This document shows, in pieces, positions 36,490-45,464 of a DNA stretch of 64,000 bases. Position numbers and translations under genes: made by a program. Origin of the DNA: Polaribacter sp. ALD11 (lineage in GTDB: Bacteria; Bacteroidota; Bacteroidia; Flavobacteriales; Flavobacteriaceae); assembly GCF_002831685.1 (NCBI RefSeq), contig NZ_CP025119.1, positions 345,001 to 409,000 of the forward strand, written 5' to 3'. Under the pieces are notes generated by a model. The model was not told where the DNA came from. It was given only the letters and a program-made list of their open reading frames with translations, and made no database searches. How positions within the stretch are numbered: position 1 is the stretch's first letter; each line of letters starts with the position of its first letter.

Positions 36490-36497
36490 CAAAAATA
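36490..36497 (-). promoter_or_regulatory. -7 promoter element of the rrf2 operon
   Basis: On the minus strand this reads TATTTTTG, matching TAnnTTTG. It lies 14 bp before the ATG at 36475. Confidence 0.6.
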
Positions 36498-36518
36498 AAA
36501 AGATAAAAACATCTTTTT
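36497..36518. promoter_or_regulatory. NsrR-like operator O1 (rrf2 side)
   Basis: AAAAAGAT-N6-ATCTTTTT is an inverted repeat abutting the rrf2 -7 element, where a repressor would block the promoter. It resembles NsrR half sites (AAGATGYATTT). Confidence 0.6.
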
Positions 36519-36532
36519 ATGATAATTGTCAT
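36519..36532. promoter_or_regulatory. FNR/HcpR-type site shared by both divergent promoters
   Basis: ATGATAATTGTCAT fits the FNR/HcpR/NNR pattern xTGAy-N4-rTCAx. Its centre (36525.5) is 33 bp from the centre of the nirK -7 element and 32 bp from that of rrf2, so each promoter has it near -40, the class II activator position. The same 14-mer with one change is found at 41685-41698 upstream of the orphan 598-residue gene. Confidence 0.7.
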
Positions 36533-36554
36533 ATTTCTTACTTTAAAAGTACCA

Positions 36555-36562
36555 TAAATTTG
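36555..36562 (+). promoter_or_regulatory. -7 promoter element of nirK
   Basis: TAAATTTG matches TAnnTTTG and predicts a start near 36566, at the left edge of operator O2. Confidence 0.6.
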
Positions 36563-36565
36563 TTT

Positions 36566-36591
36566 AATAAAAGATATAAATATCTTTTATT
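36566..36591. promoter_or_regulatory. NsrR-like operator O2 (nirK side)
   Basis: This 26-bp palindrome, AATAAAAGATATA/AATATCTTTTATT, matches in 12 of 13 half-site bases. It spans about +1 to +26 of the predicted nirK transcript, a repressor position, and shares the AAAAGAT...ATCTTTT core with O1. Confidence 0.7.
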
Positions 36592-36623
36592 AATAATAGA
36601 AAGATTAACTTAAAACTAAAGAA

Positions 36624-38078
36624 ATGAAACTTTTAAAAACAGTGTGTTTATTAACTATTACAAGCTTGCTGCTAACAAGTTGTAAAAGTGAAGAGAAGAA
36701 AGAAATAGCTATGGTAGATACTGCAAACATCTATATAAAAGGAACGATAGATGCAGAATTAACTTCGCCACCCTTTGTGCCAGCGCCAGTTGGAGATAGA
36801 ACTGCAAAAAAGCTGTTAGTAAACATGGAAATTCTTGAAAAGGAAGGTGAAATGACTGATGGTGTAAAATATGTTTATTGGACTTTTGGAGGTTCTGTTC
36901 CAGGGAGCTTTATAAGAACAAGAGTAGGAGATGAAGTAGAATTTACACTATCGAATCATCCAGATAATAAATTACCTCATAATATAGACATGCATGCGGT
37001 AACTGGTCCTGGAGGTGGAGCGACTTCTTCTTTTGTTGCACCAGGTCATAAAAAAACTTTTTCTTTTAAAACATTAAACCCTGGTTTATATGTGTATCAC
37101 TGTGCTACTGCACCAGTAGGAATGCATATTGCTAACGGAATGTATGGTTTAATTTTAGTAGAACCAGAAGGAGGTTTACCTAAAGTAGATAAAGAGTATT
37201 ACATTATGCAAGGAGATTTCTACACTAAAGGAGAAAATGGAGAAAGAGGATTACAACCTTTTGATATGACAAAAGCAATAAAAGAAGAAGCAGATTACGT
37301 GGTGTTTAATGGTAAAGTTGGTGCTTTAACAGGTGACGATGCAATTACTGCAAATGTTGGTGAAACGGTTCGTTTATATGTTGGTAATGGTGGCCCAAAT
37401 TTAACTTCATCTTTTCATGTTATTGGAGAAATTTTTGATAAAGTACACATTGAAGGTGGAGATTTAATTAATACAAATGTACAAACAACATCAATTCCTT
37501 CTGGTGGCGCAGCAATTGTAGAATTTAAAGTAGAAGTTCCTGGAACATTTATTATTGTAGATCACGCTATTTTTAGAGCTTTTAATAAAGGTGCATTAGG
37601 AATGTTAAAAGTAACAGGAGAAGAAAACAAAAAACTATACTCGGGTGTAAAGCAAGAAGGAATCTATCTTCCAGAAGGAGGTACAATTCAAACAATGCCA
37701 GATAATACAAAGAAAGAAGTTGCTGTACAGTCTTCAAATAAGACATTGGCTCAGAAACTTAAAGATGGTAAAAATGTGTATATGAAAACTTGTTTTGCTT
37801 GTCACCAAGCAGAAGGACAAGGAATACCGAATGCATTTCCTCCTTTAGCAAAGTCAGATTACTTAAATGCAGATGTAAAAAGAGCTATTGGTATTGTTTT
37901 AAATGGTAAAACAGGTGAAATTACTGTAAATGGTAAAAAATATAATAGTGTAATGACCAAGCAAACGTTAACAGATGAAGAGGTGGCAGATGTTATGACC
38001 TATGTATATAATTCTTGGGGAAATAATAAAACAAACGTTAGCATAAATACAGTAAAAGAAGTTAAAAACAGTCACTAA
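36624..38078 (+). CDS. nirK: Copper nitrite reductase with C-terminal cytochrome c domain
   Basis: NirK reduces nitrite to nitric oxide in the periplasm. The 484-residue lipoprotein (signal ending LLLTSC, Cys20) has two cupredoxin domains. Type 1 copper ligands are H119, C160, H168 and M173 ([30 protein letters not shown]); type 2 ligands are H124, H159 and H314 ([11 protein letters not shown]); catalytic D122 and H265 are present. A linker leads to a cytochrome c domain with haem motif CFACH (390-394). The fused cytochrome is likely the electron donor. NO produced would feed back on the adjacent regulators. Confidence 0.95.
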   Translation: MKLLKTVCLLTITSLLLTSCKSEEKKEIAMVDTANIYIKGTIDAELTSPPFVPAPVGDRTAKKLLVNMEILEKEGEMTDGVKYVYWTFGGSVPGSFIRTRVGDEVEFTLSNHPDNKLPHNIDMHAVTGPGGGATSSFVAPGHKKTFSFKTLNPGLYVYHCATAPVGMHIANGMYGLILVEPEGGLPKVDKEYYIMQGDFYTKGENGERGLQPFDMTKAIKEEADYVVFNGKVGALTGDDAITANVGETVRLYVGNGGPNLTSSFHVIGEIFDKVHIEGGDLINTNVQTTSIPSGGAAIVEFKVEVPGTFIIVDHAIFRAFNKGALGMLKVTGEENKKLYSGVKQEGIYLPEGGTIQTMPDNTKKEVAVQSSNKTLAQKLKDGKNVYMKTCFACHQAEGQGIPNAFPPLAKSDYLNADVKRAIGIVLNGKTGEITVNGKKYNSVMTKQTLTDEEVADVMTYVYNSWGNNKTNVSINTVKEVKNSH

Positions 38079-38096
38079 TTACTTAATTCAAATTCT

Positions 38097-38870
38097 ATGA
38101 AAACTATTTTAAGATTGACAATTTGCATACTTTTTCTAAATTCAATGATCACAAATTGTCAATCTAAAATGGTACCAATTAAAGGAGGAAACTATATTCC
38201 ACTTTACGGTAGAGATTCTATGAAAGTTTCTATAAATGATTTTTTGATGGATGTTTATCCTGTTACCAACAAGGAATATTTAGCTTTTATTAAAAAACAC
38301 CCTAAATGGCAAAGAAGTAAAACTATTAAATTATTTGTTGATGGAAGTTATTTAAGAGAATGGAAAACAGATACAACTCTAAATGTAAATCAAAAATTAA
38401 AATCACCAGTTACTCAAGTTTCTTGGTTTGCTGCTAAAAGTTATTGTGAAAGCCAAGGAAAAAGATTGCCAACAGTAGATGAATGGGAATATGTAGCTAT
38501 GGCAAACAAAACAATGCCAGATGCAAGAAAAGAAGAAGCCTACAATCAGTTTATTTTGGGATGGTACGAAAAGCCAAAAACATTTAATCAAACCATTGGT
38601 TCTACATTTAGAAATTATTGGAGAGTTTATGATTTACATGGTTTGGTATGGGAATGGACTTCAGATTTTAATTCTGTTTTAATTTCTGGTGAATCTAGAA
38701 AAGATGTAGATAAAGATAGTAATTTATTCTGCGGAAGCGCAGCCATAAATGCAACAGATTTAATGAATTATGCAGCATTTATGCGATATGCAATAAGAGG
38801 AAGTTTAAAAGCAAGATATTCCATGAGAAACCTTGGTTTTAGATGTGTAAAAGATGATAAAACAAATTAA
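38097..38870 (+). CDS. nirV: NirV-like SUMF1/FGE-fold protein
   Basis: This 257-residue secreted protein (hydrophobic N-terminus ending near NCQS) has the formylglycine-generating-enzyme fold: MVPIKGGNYIPLYGRDSM, VTQVSWFAAKSYCESQGKRL, WEYVAMANK, LHGLVWEWTSDFN, and YSMRNLGFRCVKDD at the end. In FGE two close Cys residues do the chemistry; here the equivalent loop has one (FCGSAA), so formylglycine formation is unlikely. Genes of this kind, nirV, follow nirK in many denitrifiers and their role is unsettled. The gap from nirK is 18 bp. Confidence 0.85.
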   Translation: MKTILRLTICILFLNSMITNCQSKMVPIKGGNYIPLYGRDSMKVSINDFLMDVYPVTNKEYLAFIKKHPKWQRSKTIKLFVDGSYLREWKTDTTLNVNQKLKSPVTQVSWFAAKSYCESQGKRLPTVDEWEYVAMANKTMPDARKEEAYNQFILGWYEKPKTFNQTIGSTFRNYWRVYDLHGLVWEWTSDFNSVLISGESRKDVDKDSNLFCGSAAINATDLMNYAAFMRYAIRGSLKARYSMRNLGFRCVKDDKTN

Positions 38871-38871
38871 A

Positions 38872-39582
38872 ATGAAACAACTAACATATATACTATTAAT
38901 TGTAACAGTTACATTATTCGTTTCTTGTGATAAAAAAGCAGTAAAAGAAAGTAGTAAGGTTGAATATCAATGCCCCATGAAATGTGAAGGGGAGAAAGTA
39001 TATTCAGAAAAAGGTATTTGTCCTGTTTGTGAAATGGATTTAAAATCAAATTCAAGAAAAGCTTCAAAAGTAATAAGTGATGAAATTTCTGACGAATCTA
39101 TCTTTAATTTAACGTCAAATTGGAATACAGAAGAAGGAAAATCAATCACATTAAAAGAACTAAAAGGTAAAACTTTGGTAATGGTGATGATTTACACTAC
39201 TTGTAAAGCTGCTTGTCCTAGACTAACTGCTGATATGAGAAATATTGAAGGTAAAATTCCGGCTGAATATAAAAAAGATATTCAGTATGTTTTAGTGAGC
39301 ATAGATCCTAAAAATGATACCCCAAAAAGACTAAAAGAATTTGCGATAGAAAATTACATTGATGGTGAAGAATGGACTTTTTTACAAGGTACAGAAATTG
39401 GAATTAGAGAGTTTTCTAATGTTTTAGCATTAAAATACAAACAAATTTCACCTTTAGATTTTTCGCATTCAAATATTATAAGTGTGTTTAATCCACAAGG
39501 AGAATTGGTGCATCAACAAGAAGGATTAGGTGTAGATAATAAAGAAACAATTACAAAGATTATAGAAACAGTTCAAAAATAA
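38872..39582 (+). CDS. SCO1/SenC family copper protein with N-terminal metal-binding domain
   Basis: The 236-residue lipoprotein (start at 38872, one base after the nirV-like stop; signal MKQLTYILLIVTVTLFVSC) has a small heavy-metal-binding domain, YQCPMKCEGEKVYSEKGICP-VCEMDL, and a thioredoxin-like SCO domain with the copper CxxxC in YTTCKAACPRL and the distal His in DFSHSNII. SCO proteins load copper; here the probable client is NirK. The upstream ATG at 38854 would overlap the previous gene and spoil the signal peptide. Confidence 0.87.
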   Translation: MKQLTYILLIVTVTLFVSCDKKAVKESSKVEYQCPMKCEGEKVYSEKGICPVCEMDLKSNSRKASKVISDEISDESIFNLTSNWNTEEGKSITLKELKGKTLVMVMIYTTCKAACPRLTADMRNIEGKIPAEYKKDIQYVLVSIDPKNDTPKRLKEFAIENYIDGEEWTFLQGTEIGIREFSNVLALKYKQISPLDFSHSNIISVFNPQGELVHQQEGLGVDNKETITKIIETVQK

Positions 39583-39586
39583 AATT

Positions 39587-40309
39587 ATGAATATAACAGA
39601 AAATAACACTGTAGCAGAAGTTGTTACTAGCAATATAAAAACAGCAGATATATTTAAAAAACATGGAATTGATTTCTGTTGTGGCGGAGGAATTTCGATT
39701 AAAAAAGCATGTGAAAAAAATAATATTTCTTATGAAACTTTGGCAAAAGAACTATCAAATATGAACAATCCAGTTTCTAAGGCTTATAATTATGATAGCT
39801 GGAAACTAGATTTTTTAGCAGATCATATAGAGAATATTCATCATAGTTATGTTGCAGAAAGTACCCCCTTAGTATTACAATATGCAGAACGAGTAGCCAA
39901 AGTTCATGGGCATCATTATGCAGAAGTTATCAAAATTAATACCTTATTTAAAGCGGTTGCACAAGAGTTAGCTGCACACATGAAAAAAGAAGAGCTTATT
40001 TTATTTCCTTTTATTAAGCAATTAGTAAAAGCAGACAAAGCAGGTATAAAAGTAAAGACTCCACATTTTGGTACGGTAAACAATCCAATAAAAATGATGG
40101 AAGAAGAGCATGAAAACGCAGGCGATATTCTTAAGGAAATAAAAGAACTTTCTAACAATTATACACCACCAGAAGGAGCTTGTAATACGTTTAAAGCTTT
40201 GTATGCAAAACTAGAGGAGTTCGAGCAAGATTTACATCAACATATTCACTTAGAAAATAATATTTTGTTTCCTAAAGCAATTCTTTTAGAGCAAAAAAAC
40301 AATCAATAA
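39587..40309 (+). CDS. ric: RIC/ScdA di-iron repair protein
   Basis: RIC (YtfE/ScdA) repairs iron-sulphur clusters damaged by NO or oxidants. The 240-residue cytosolic protein has the N-terminal DUF542 domain with HGIDFCCGGGISIKKACEKN and a hemerythrin-like four-helix domain with di-iron ligands in ADHIENIHHSYV, KVHGHHYAEV, AAHMKKEELILFPFI, MMEEEHENAGDIL and HQHIHLENNILFPKA. It starts 5 bp after the SCO gene, in the nirK series, as expected for defence against the NO made by NirK. Confidence 0.93.
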   Translation: MNITENNTVAEVVTSNIKTADIFKKHGIDFCCGGGISIKKACEKNNISYETLAKELSNMNNPVSKAYNYDSWKLDFLADHIENIHHSYVAESTPLVLQYAERVAKVHGHHYAEVIKINTLFKAVAQELAAHMKKEELILFPFIKQLVKADKAGIKVKTPHFGTVNNPIKMMEEEHENAGDILKEIKELSNNYTPPEGACNTFKALYAKLEEFEQDLHQHIHLENNILFPKAILLEQKNNQ

Positions 40310-40353
40310 TTTTCATTTTAAAATATTGAAACTATAATTTTATACTTAAAATT

Positions 40354-41607
40354 ATGAAAAAAATAAACCTTATTACAATAATAACACTCTTTTTTACCGT
40401 TTTAATAACGGCTCAATCATTTAAGTTATCATCAGAAATTAGACCTCGTTTTGAAAACAGGCATGGTTACAAAACATTGATAAAGTCAGGGGAAGAAGGT
40501 GCTAATTTTATATCTCAAAGAACGCGCTTAAATTTTGACTACCAACAAGAAAAATTGACGCTTGGTGTTTCTTTACAAAACGTTAGAGTTTGGGGAGATG
40601 TAAGTACGTTGGCTTCTAAAGACAATGCAAATTCTTTTCATCAAGCGTGGGCAGCATATCAATTTACCGATAATTTTTCTTTAAAATTTGGCCGTCAAGA
40701 AATAATTTATGATGATAGTAGAATTTTTGGAAATGTTGGTTGGGCGCAACAAGCTAGAAGTTTTGATGCTGCTATTGCAAAAATAAAAACTTCAGAAAAT
40801 GGGAAATTAGAATTGGGATATTCTTTAAATAACGATGCAGAGCAACTTACAAATTCAGTATATACAAATGTGGCTGGTTATAAAACGTTTCAATTTGCTT
40901 GGTATCATACAGCTATTAATAATTTAGGATTGAGTTTTTTAGCATTGAATAATGGTGTTGAGTTTTTGAATTCTAAAACCGAAGAAGAATTAAATTACTC
41001 CCAAACTTTTGGATCTAGAGTTACTTATAAGTTAGGTAAACTATCTTTAGATGGATCCGTTTATTTTCAAACTGGAAAGATTCTAGAGAATTCTGTGAGT
41101 GCAAACTATTTTGGTGGAAACATAAAATACAACGTTTCAGAAGAATTTAATTTTGGGCTAGGAGCAGAGTACTTGTCTGGAAAGGATATGAATGATACAA
41201 GTACTAAAATAAAATCTTTTAACCCTGTGTTTGGAACCAACCATAAATTTAATGGTTTTATGGACTATTTTTATGTAGGAAATCATATAAATTCTGTGGG
41301 CTTAGTAGATATTAATGCAACATTAAGTTATTCTAAAAATAAATTCTCTGCAAAAGTAATTCCTCATTTATTTTCGTCTGCAGCAGATGTTTACAAAGGA
41401 AGTTCTAAAATGAACACTAATTTAGGAACTGAAATTGATGTTGTTCTAGGATATAAAATTGCTGAAAACGTACTGTTAAATGGAGGTTTTTCTAAAATGT
41501 TTGGAACGGATTCTTTGGAAGTTTTAAAAAATGGAGATAGTTCTGCAGATAATTCTTGGACTTGGTTAATGATAACCTTTAAACCAACCTTATTTGCTAC
41601 AAAATAG
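40354..41607 (+). CDS. Outer-membrane porin of the alginate-export (AlgE-like) family
   Basis: The 417-residue protein has a signal peptide (1-20, ending ITAQS) and a beta-barrel of alternating strands: KLSSEIRPRFENRHGYKTL, QRTRLNFDYQQEKLTLGVSL, NFSLKFGRQEIIYDDSRIFG. It ends in WTWLMITFKPTLFATK. Members form anion-selective pores. Placement 44 bp behind ric suggests entry of nitrite or other anions to the periplasm, which is inference only. Confidence 0.78.
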   Translation: MKKINLITIITLFFTVLITAQSFKLSSEIRPRFENRHGYKTLIKSGEEGANFISQRTRLNFDYQQEKLTLGVSLQNVRVWGDVSTLASKDNANSFHQAWAAYQFTDNFSLKFGRQEIIYDDSRIFGNVGWAQQARSFDAAIAKIKTSENGKLELGYSLNNDAEQLTNSVYTNVAGYKTFQFAWYHTAINNLGLSFLALNNGVEFLNSKTEEELNYSQTFGSRVTYKLGKLSLDGSVYFQTGKILENSVSANYFGGNIKYNVSEEFNFGLGAEYLSGKDMNDTSTKIKSFNPVFGTNHKFNGFMDYFYVGNHINSVGLVDINATLSYSKNKFSAKVIPHLFSSAADVYKGSSKMNTNLGTEIDVVLGYKIAENVLLNGGFSKMFGTDSLEVLKNGDSSADNSWTWLMITFKPTLFATK

Positions 41608-41624
41608 TTTTTTTTTAGTTAACG

Positions 41625-41667
41625 AAAAGTCTCTTTTAAGATGTAAATCAGGAAAAGAGACTTTTTT
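41625..41667 (+). terminator. Terminator closing the nirK series
   Basis: A 13-bp stem AAAAGTCTCTTTT/AAAAGAGACTTTT has a 15-base loop and a T run. Confidence 0.85.
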
Positions 41668-41684
41668 ATTTTTCAAATTGTTTA

Positions 41685-41698
41685 ATGATAATAGTCAT
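41685..41698. promoter_or_regulatory. FNR/HcpR-type site upstream of the 598-residue orphan
   Basis: ATGATAATAGTCAT differs in one base from the site in the nirK/rrf2 region. A near-consensus -7 element (TACATTGT, 41721-41728) follows with its centre 33 bp away, as in nirK. Confidence 0.65.
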
Positions 41699-41755
41699 GT
41701 TTTACGAAAGTAAATAAGAATACATTGTAGGCTTATTTAAAATATAAATTAAAAG

Positions 41756-43552
41756 ATGAAAAGAACACACTCGTTTCATATCCCTGTAATGGGAATAGGG
41801 TTTACAATAGATTCACCTTTAAAAGTAGCTCAATATGGCATCGATTCCGTAATATCTTTGGTAGATGATATCTTATTAGAAAAGCTACGAAAATTGTATA
41901 GTGAGAAATTTGAAATTCCTTATAAAGAAATATCCGATAAAGTGGATGATTTTAGAGCAAAGAGAATTACTTCTTATTTAAATTTAATGCATGAACAAAC
42001 TGAAGAAAAACTACATCAATTAAAAAATATATCTTCTATAAAAAGCAAGGCATTAAAAGACTATATTTTTATGTTACCTGAATATTCTTCGTTAAAAAAA
42101 GAATATGAGAAACTCACAGAAAATGGAATTCCTTTTTCTAGGTTAAAAGATTGGGTTTGTAAAAATTTAACTATGGGTAGTATAGATGTTAATATTATGA
42201 CCAAGGTAGATAAAGGTAATTACCTAAATAAAGAACTATTACCTATTGAATATAATGACGCTCATGCTGCTTTAAGAGGGTATTCTAATAGTAAATTGTC
42301 TTCTTCATTAGTACTTTCTGCAGGAATGAACCCAAGATTGTATTCATACATCAGTAATTTTGATGATTTTTTTCCTGATGAAAATGGAAACATTAAAAAG
42401 AAAATAATTCTAAAAGTAAGTGATTATAGATCTGCTTTTATTCAAGGAAAATTTCTAGCTAAAAAGGGGTTATGGGTTTCAGAATATAGAATAGAATCTG
42501 GCTTAAATTGTGGTGGACATGCATTTGCAACCGATGGTTTTTTATTAGGCCCAGTATTAGAGGAATTTAAAGTAAATAAAGAATCTTTAAAAATTCAAAC
42601 CAAAACATTATTGATTGAAGCTCTTAAGGAATCGAATAGAGTTTTACCTACTAAAGAGTTAGCTTTAAAAATTACAACTCAAGGTGGCGTTGGTACAGAT
42701 GAAGAGCATTCTTTTCTAATGGAAGAATATCAATTAGATTCTGTAGGCTGGGGAAGTCCATTTTTATTAGTACCAGAAGCAACTAGCGTTGATGAAAAAA
42801 CGATGGAAAAGTTAGCAAAAGCAAAAGAAGAAGATTTGTATTTAAGCAATACTTCGCCTTTAGGTGTTCCGTTTAACACACTTAAAGGAAATACAAAAGA
42901 TTTAGAAAAGCAACAGTTTATTAATAAAAACAGACCAGGAAGTGCTTGTCCGAATAAATTTATCGCTTTAAATAAGGAATTTAAAGAATCAGGTTTGTGT
43001 ACAGCTTCTAGAGAATATCAATATTTAAAATTAAAAGAGTTAGATTCTTTAGATATTTCAGCAGAAGACAAAGAGCAAAAGCATAATAAAATTATAGAAA
43101 AATCTTGTATTTGTGTAGGGCTAAGTACTGCTACATTAATTCTAAATGATATGAGTACAAAGAAAATTGGAGCCGGTGTTTCTGTTTGTCCAGGTCCAAA
43201 TATGGCTTATTTTGAGAATATTATGACTTTACGTGACATTACAGATCATATTTATGGCAGAAAAAATATGATGACTCGCACAGACAGACCAAACATATTT
43301 ATTAAAGAGTTATCTCTTTATATTACACACTTACAAGAAAAAGTAGCTGATGTAAAGACCAGTATTGATAAAAAACAATTACGATATTTATTGAAATTTA
43401 AAAATAATTTAGAAGAAGGTATTCGTTATTATGATAAATTATTTAAGGCTCAGAAAGAGTCTTTTGTAAATCAAAAAGAAGCGCTTTTAAATGCACTTCA
43501 GATAGAACAGAAGAAGTTAATTTTAGTAGGTGTAGCAATAGAAAATATTTAA
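41756..43552 (+). CDS. Orphan flavin-TIM-barrel-like protein with Cys-rich C-terminal domain
   Basis: I cannot name this 598-residue cytosolic protein. Residues 8-40 (PVMGIGFTIDSPLKVAQYGI), a loop LNCGGHAFATDGFLLGPVLE (250-269) and ITTQGGVGTDEEHSF with VGWGSPFLLVPEATSVDEKT resemble the FMN-binding barrel of nitronate monooxygenases. Residues 398-478 hold C398, C415, C451, C453 and C478 (GSACP, GLCTAS, SCICVG, VCPGPN), which look like Fe-S ligands. The end is a charged coiled coil. An FNR/HcpR-type site like that of nirK precedes it, so I infer a redox enzyme or electron carrier used under NO or low oxygen. Confidence 0.6.
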   Translation: MKRTHSFHIPVMGIGFTIDSPLKVAQYGIDSVISLVDDILLEKLRKLYSEKFEIPYKEISDKVDDFRAKRITSYLNLMHEQTEEKLHQLKNISSIKSKALKDYIFMLPEYSSLKKEYEKLTENGIPFSRLKDWVCKNLTMGSIDVNIMTKVDKGNYLNKELLPIEYNDAHAALRGYSNSKLSSSLVLSAGMNPRLYSYISNFDDFFPDENGNIKKKIILKVSDYRSAFIQGKFLAKKGLWVSEYRIESGLNCGGHAFATDGFLLGPVLEEFKVNKESLKIQTKTLLIEALKESNRVLPTKELALKITTQGGVGTDEEHSFLMEEYQLDSVGWGSPFLLVPEATSVDEKTMEKLAKAKEEDLYLSNTSPLGVPFNTLKGNTKDLEKQQFINKNRPGSACPNKFIALNKEFKESGLCTASREYQYLKLKELDSLDISAEDKEQKHNKIIEKSCICVGLSTATLILNDMSTKKIGAGVSVCPGPNMAYFENIMTLRDITDHIYGRKNMMTRTDRPNIFIKELSLYITHLQEKVADVKTSIDKKQLRYLLKFKNNLEEGIRYYDKLFKAQKESFVNQKEALLNALQIEQKKLILVGVAIENI

Positions 43553-43570
43553 TACAGTATCTATAGAATA

Positions 43571-43611
43571 CAAAAAAAGCATCTTTTAAAAATTAAAAGA
43601 TGCTTTTTTTG
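43571..43611. terminator. Bidirectional terminator between the orphan gene and purA
   Basis: An 18-bp perfect stem (43571-43588 with 43594-43611) is rich in A and T at its foot on both sides and serves both convergent genes. Confidence 0.88.
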
Positions 43612-43632
43612 TATTTATAAATTAATAGATAA

Positions 43633-44904
43633 TTATCTATTAATAGTTTGTTTTCTATCTGGACCAACAGAAACTACTTTTATAGGAACACCTGTTTCTT
43701 TTTCAATAAAAGCAACGTAGTCCAATAAATTCTGTGGTAATTGATCTGCAGAAGTCATTTTTGTTAAATCTTCATCCCAACCTTTAAATTCAGAATAGTT
43801 TACAGAGATATTTTCTGGCTCGATGTTGTAAGGAAAATGAGAAATTTCTTTTCCTTGATAATTATAAGAAGTACATACTTTTAAGGTGTCAAAACCAGAA
43901 AGTACATCTCCTTTCATCATAATTAACTGTGTAACTCCATTTACATCTACGGCATATTTTAATGCTACTAGATCTAACCAACCACAACGTCTTGCTCTTC
44001 CTGTAGTTGCGCCAAATTCATGACCAATTCTAGCCATTTCAGCTCCATCTTCATCAAACAACTCTGTTGGAAAAGGACCAGAACCAACACGTGTTGTGTA
44101 GGCTTTAAAAATTCCAAAAACTTCACCAATTTTATTTGGTGCAACACCTAAACCTGTACAAGCACCTGCGGCTGTTGTGTTAGATGAAGTTACAAAAGGA
44201 TATGTACCAAAATCAATATCTAACAAAGAACCTTGCGCTCCTTCTGCTAAAATTGTTTTTTTATCTTTTATAGCTTGGTTTAAAAACTCTTCACTATCAA
44301 TAAATTGTAAAGTTCTTAATTTGTCGATTCCTCTATCAAACTCGGCTTCTAACTCATCTAAATCATATTCAATTTCAATGTTAAAATAATCTAACATTCC
44401 TAAATGTTTCGCAGTTAAAGCGTGGTATTTTTCTTTCCAGTTTTCTAACTCTAGGTCTCCAACACGCATTCCATTTCTACCAGTCTTGTCCATATAAGTA
44501 GGGCCAATTCCTTTTAAAGTAGAACCAATTTTTGCTTTTCCTTTAGACGTTTCTGAAGCTGCATCTAATAACCTGTGTGTAGGTAAAATTAAATGTGCTT
44601 TCCTAGAGATTAATAATTTAGAAGTATAATCAATTTTATGCTTGTCTAAATTTTCTAATTCCTTTTGAAAGATAACAGGATCTATAACTACGCCATTACC
44701 AACAACATTTAATGCTGTTTTGTGAAAAATTCCTGAAGGAATTGTATGTAAAACGTGTTTGTGTCCATCAAAAATTAATGTATGTCCTGCATTTGGGCCT
44801 CCTTGAAAGCGTGCAATAATATCATAGTTTGTTGTTAAAACATCTACAATTTTACCTTTTCCTTCATCTCCCCATTGCAATCCGAGTAATAAATCTACAG
44901 CCAT
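43633..44904 (-). CDS. purA: Adenylosuccinate synthetase
   Basis: PurA joins IMP and aspartate with GTP, the first step from IMP to AMP. The 423-residue protein has LLLGLQWGDEGKGKIVDVLT (GTP loop), ARFQGGPNAGHTLIF, LKGIGPTYMDKTGRNGMRVG, EGAQGSLLDIDFGTYPFVTS and TTGRARRCGWLDLVALKYAV. The length is usual. It lies last in a minus-strand series behind the Fur-family and relA/spoT genes, with a 38-bp gap. Confidence 0.96.
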   Translation of the reverse strand: MAVDLLLGLQWGDEGKGKIVDVLTTNYDIIARFQGGPNAGHTLIFDGHKHVLHTIPSGIFHKTALNVVGNGVVIDPVIFQKELENLDKHKIDYTSKLLISRKAHLILPTHRLLDAASETSKGKAKIGSTLKGIGPTYMDKTGRNGMRVGDLELENWKEKYHALTAKHLGMLDYFNIEIEYDLDELEAEFDRGIDKLRTLQFIDSEEFLNQAIKDKKTILAEGAQGSLLDIDFGTYPFVTSSNTTAAGACTGLGVAPNKIGEVFGIFKAYTTRVGSGPFPTELFDEDGAEMARIGHEFGATTGRARRCGWLDLVALKYAVDVNGVTQLIMMKGDVLSGFDTLKVCTSYNYQGKEISHFPYNIEPENISVNYSEFKGWDEDLTKMTSADQLPQNLLDYVAFIEKETGVPIKVVSVGPDRKQTINR

Positions 44905-44942
44905 TAGTTGTGTTAATTAGTTGTTTATTGTTGTATTGTTAA

Positions 44943-45392
44943 TTAAGAATTTTTCTTTTTTGTTCCGTAAAAATAGAGGGAATGATTTTTAATATCAATA
45001 TCAAAAATATCTTCAATTGTTTTTTTGATAATTTGAATCCTAGGGTCACAGAATTCTTTTACCTCACCTGTATCTGTAAATATTACGTGATCATGATTTT
45101 TATCGAAGTAACTTTTTTCATAACGCGCCATAGATTGCCCGTCAAATTGATGTTTTCTTACCAAACCACAATTCAACAAAATTTCTATAGTGTTGTAAAG
45201 CGTTGCTCTACTAACTCTATAGTTCTTGTTTTTCATCTTAATATAGAGAGACTCTATATCAAAATGTTCATCTGCATCATAAATTTCTTGAAGAATAGCA
45301 TAACGCTCAGGCGTTTTTCTGTGCTTATTCTCTTCTAAATATGACGTAAATACTTTTTTTACTACTTCTTGATTTTCAAGAGAATTACTCAT
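44943..45392 (-). CDS. Fur family transcriptional regulator
   Basis: The 149-residue protein from the ATG at 45392 ([15 protein letters not shown]) has the Fur winged HTH ([40 protein letters not shown]) and the metal site around [20 protein letters not shown]. The C-terminal CxxC pair of the structural zinc site is absent. It could be Fur, PerR-like or Zur; I do not choose. Its place between relA/spoT and purA is usual in flavobacteria, as far as I recall. Confidence 0.87.
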   Translation of the reverse strand: MSNSLENQEVVKKVFTSYLEENKHRKTPERYAILQEIYDADEHFDIESLYIKMKNKNYRVSRATLYNTIEILLNCGLVRKHQFDGQSMARYEKSYFDKNHDHVIFTDTGEVKEFCDPRIQIIKKTIEDIFDIDIKNHSLYFYGTKKKNS

Positions 45393-45464
45393 TTTCTTAA
45401 AATTTTTACGAAAGAACAAATTTACAGTTATTTCTGAATAAAATACTTTTTTTGAATAGGATAT

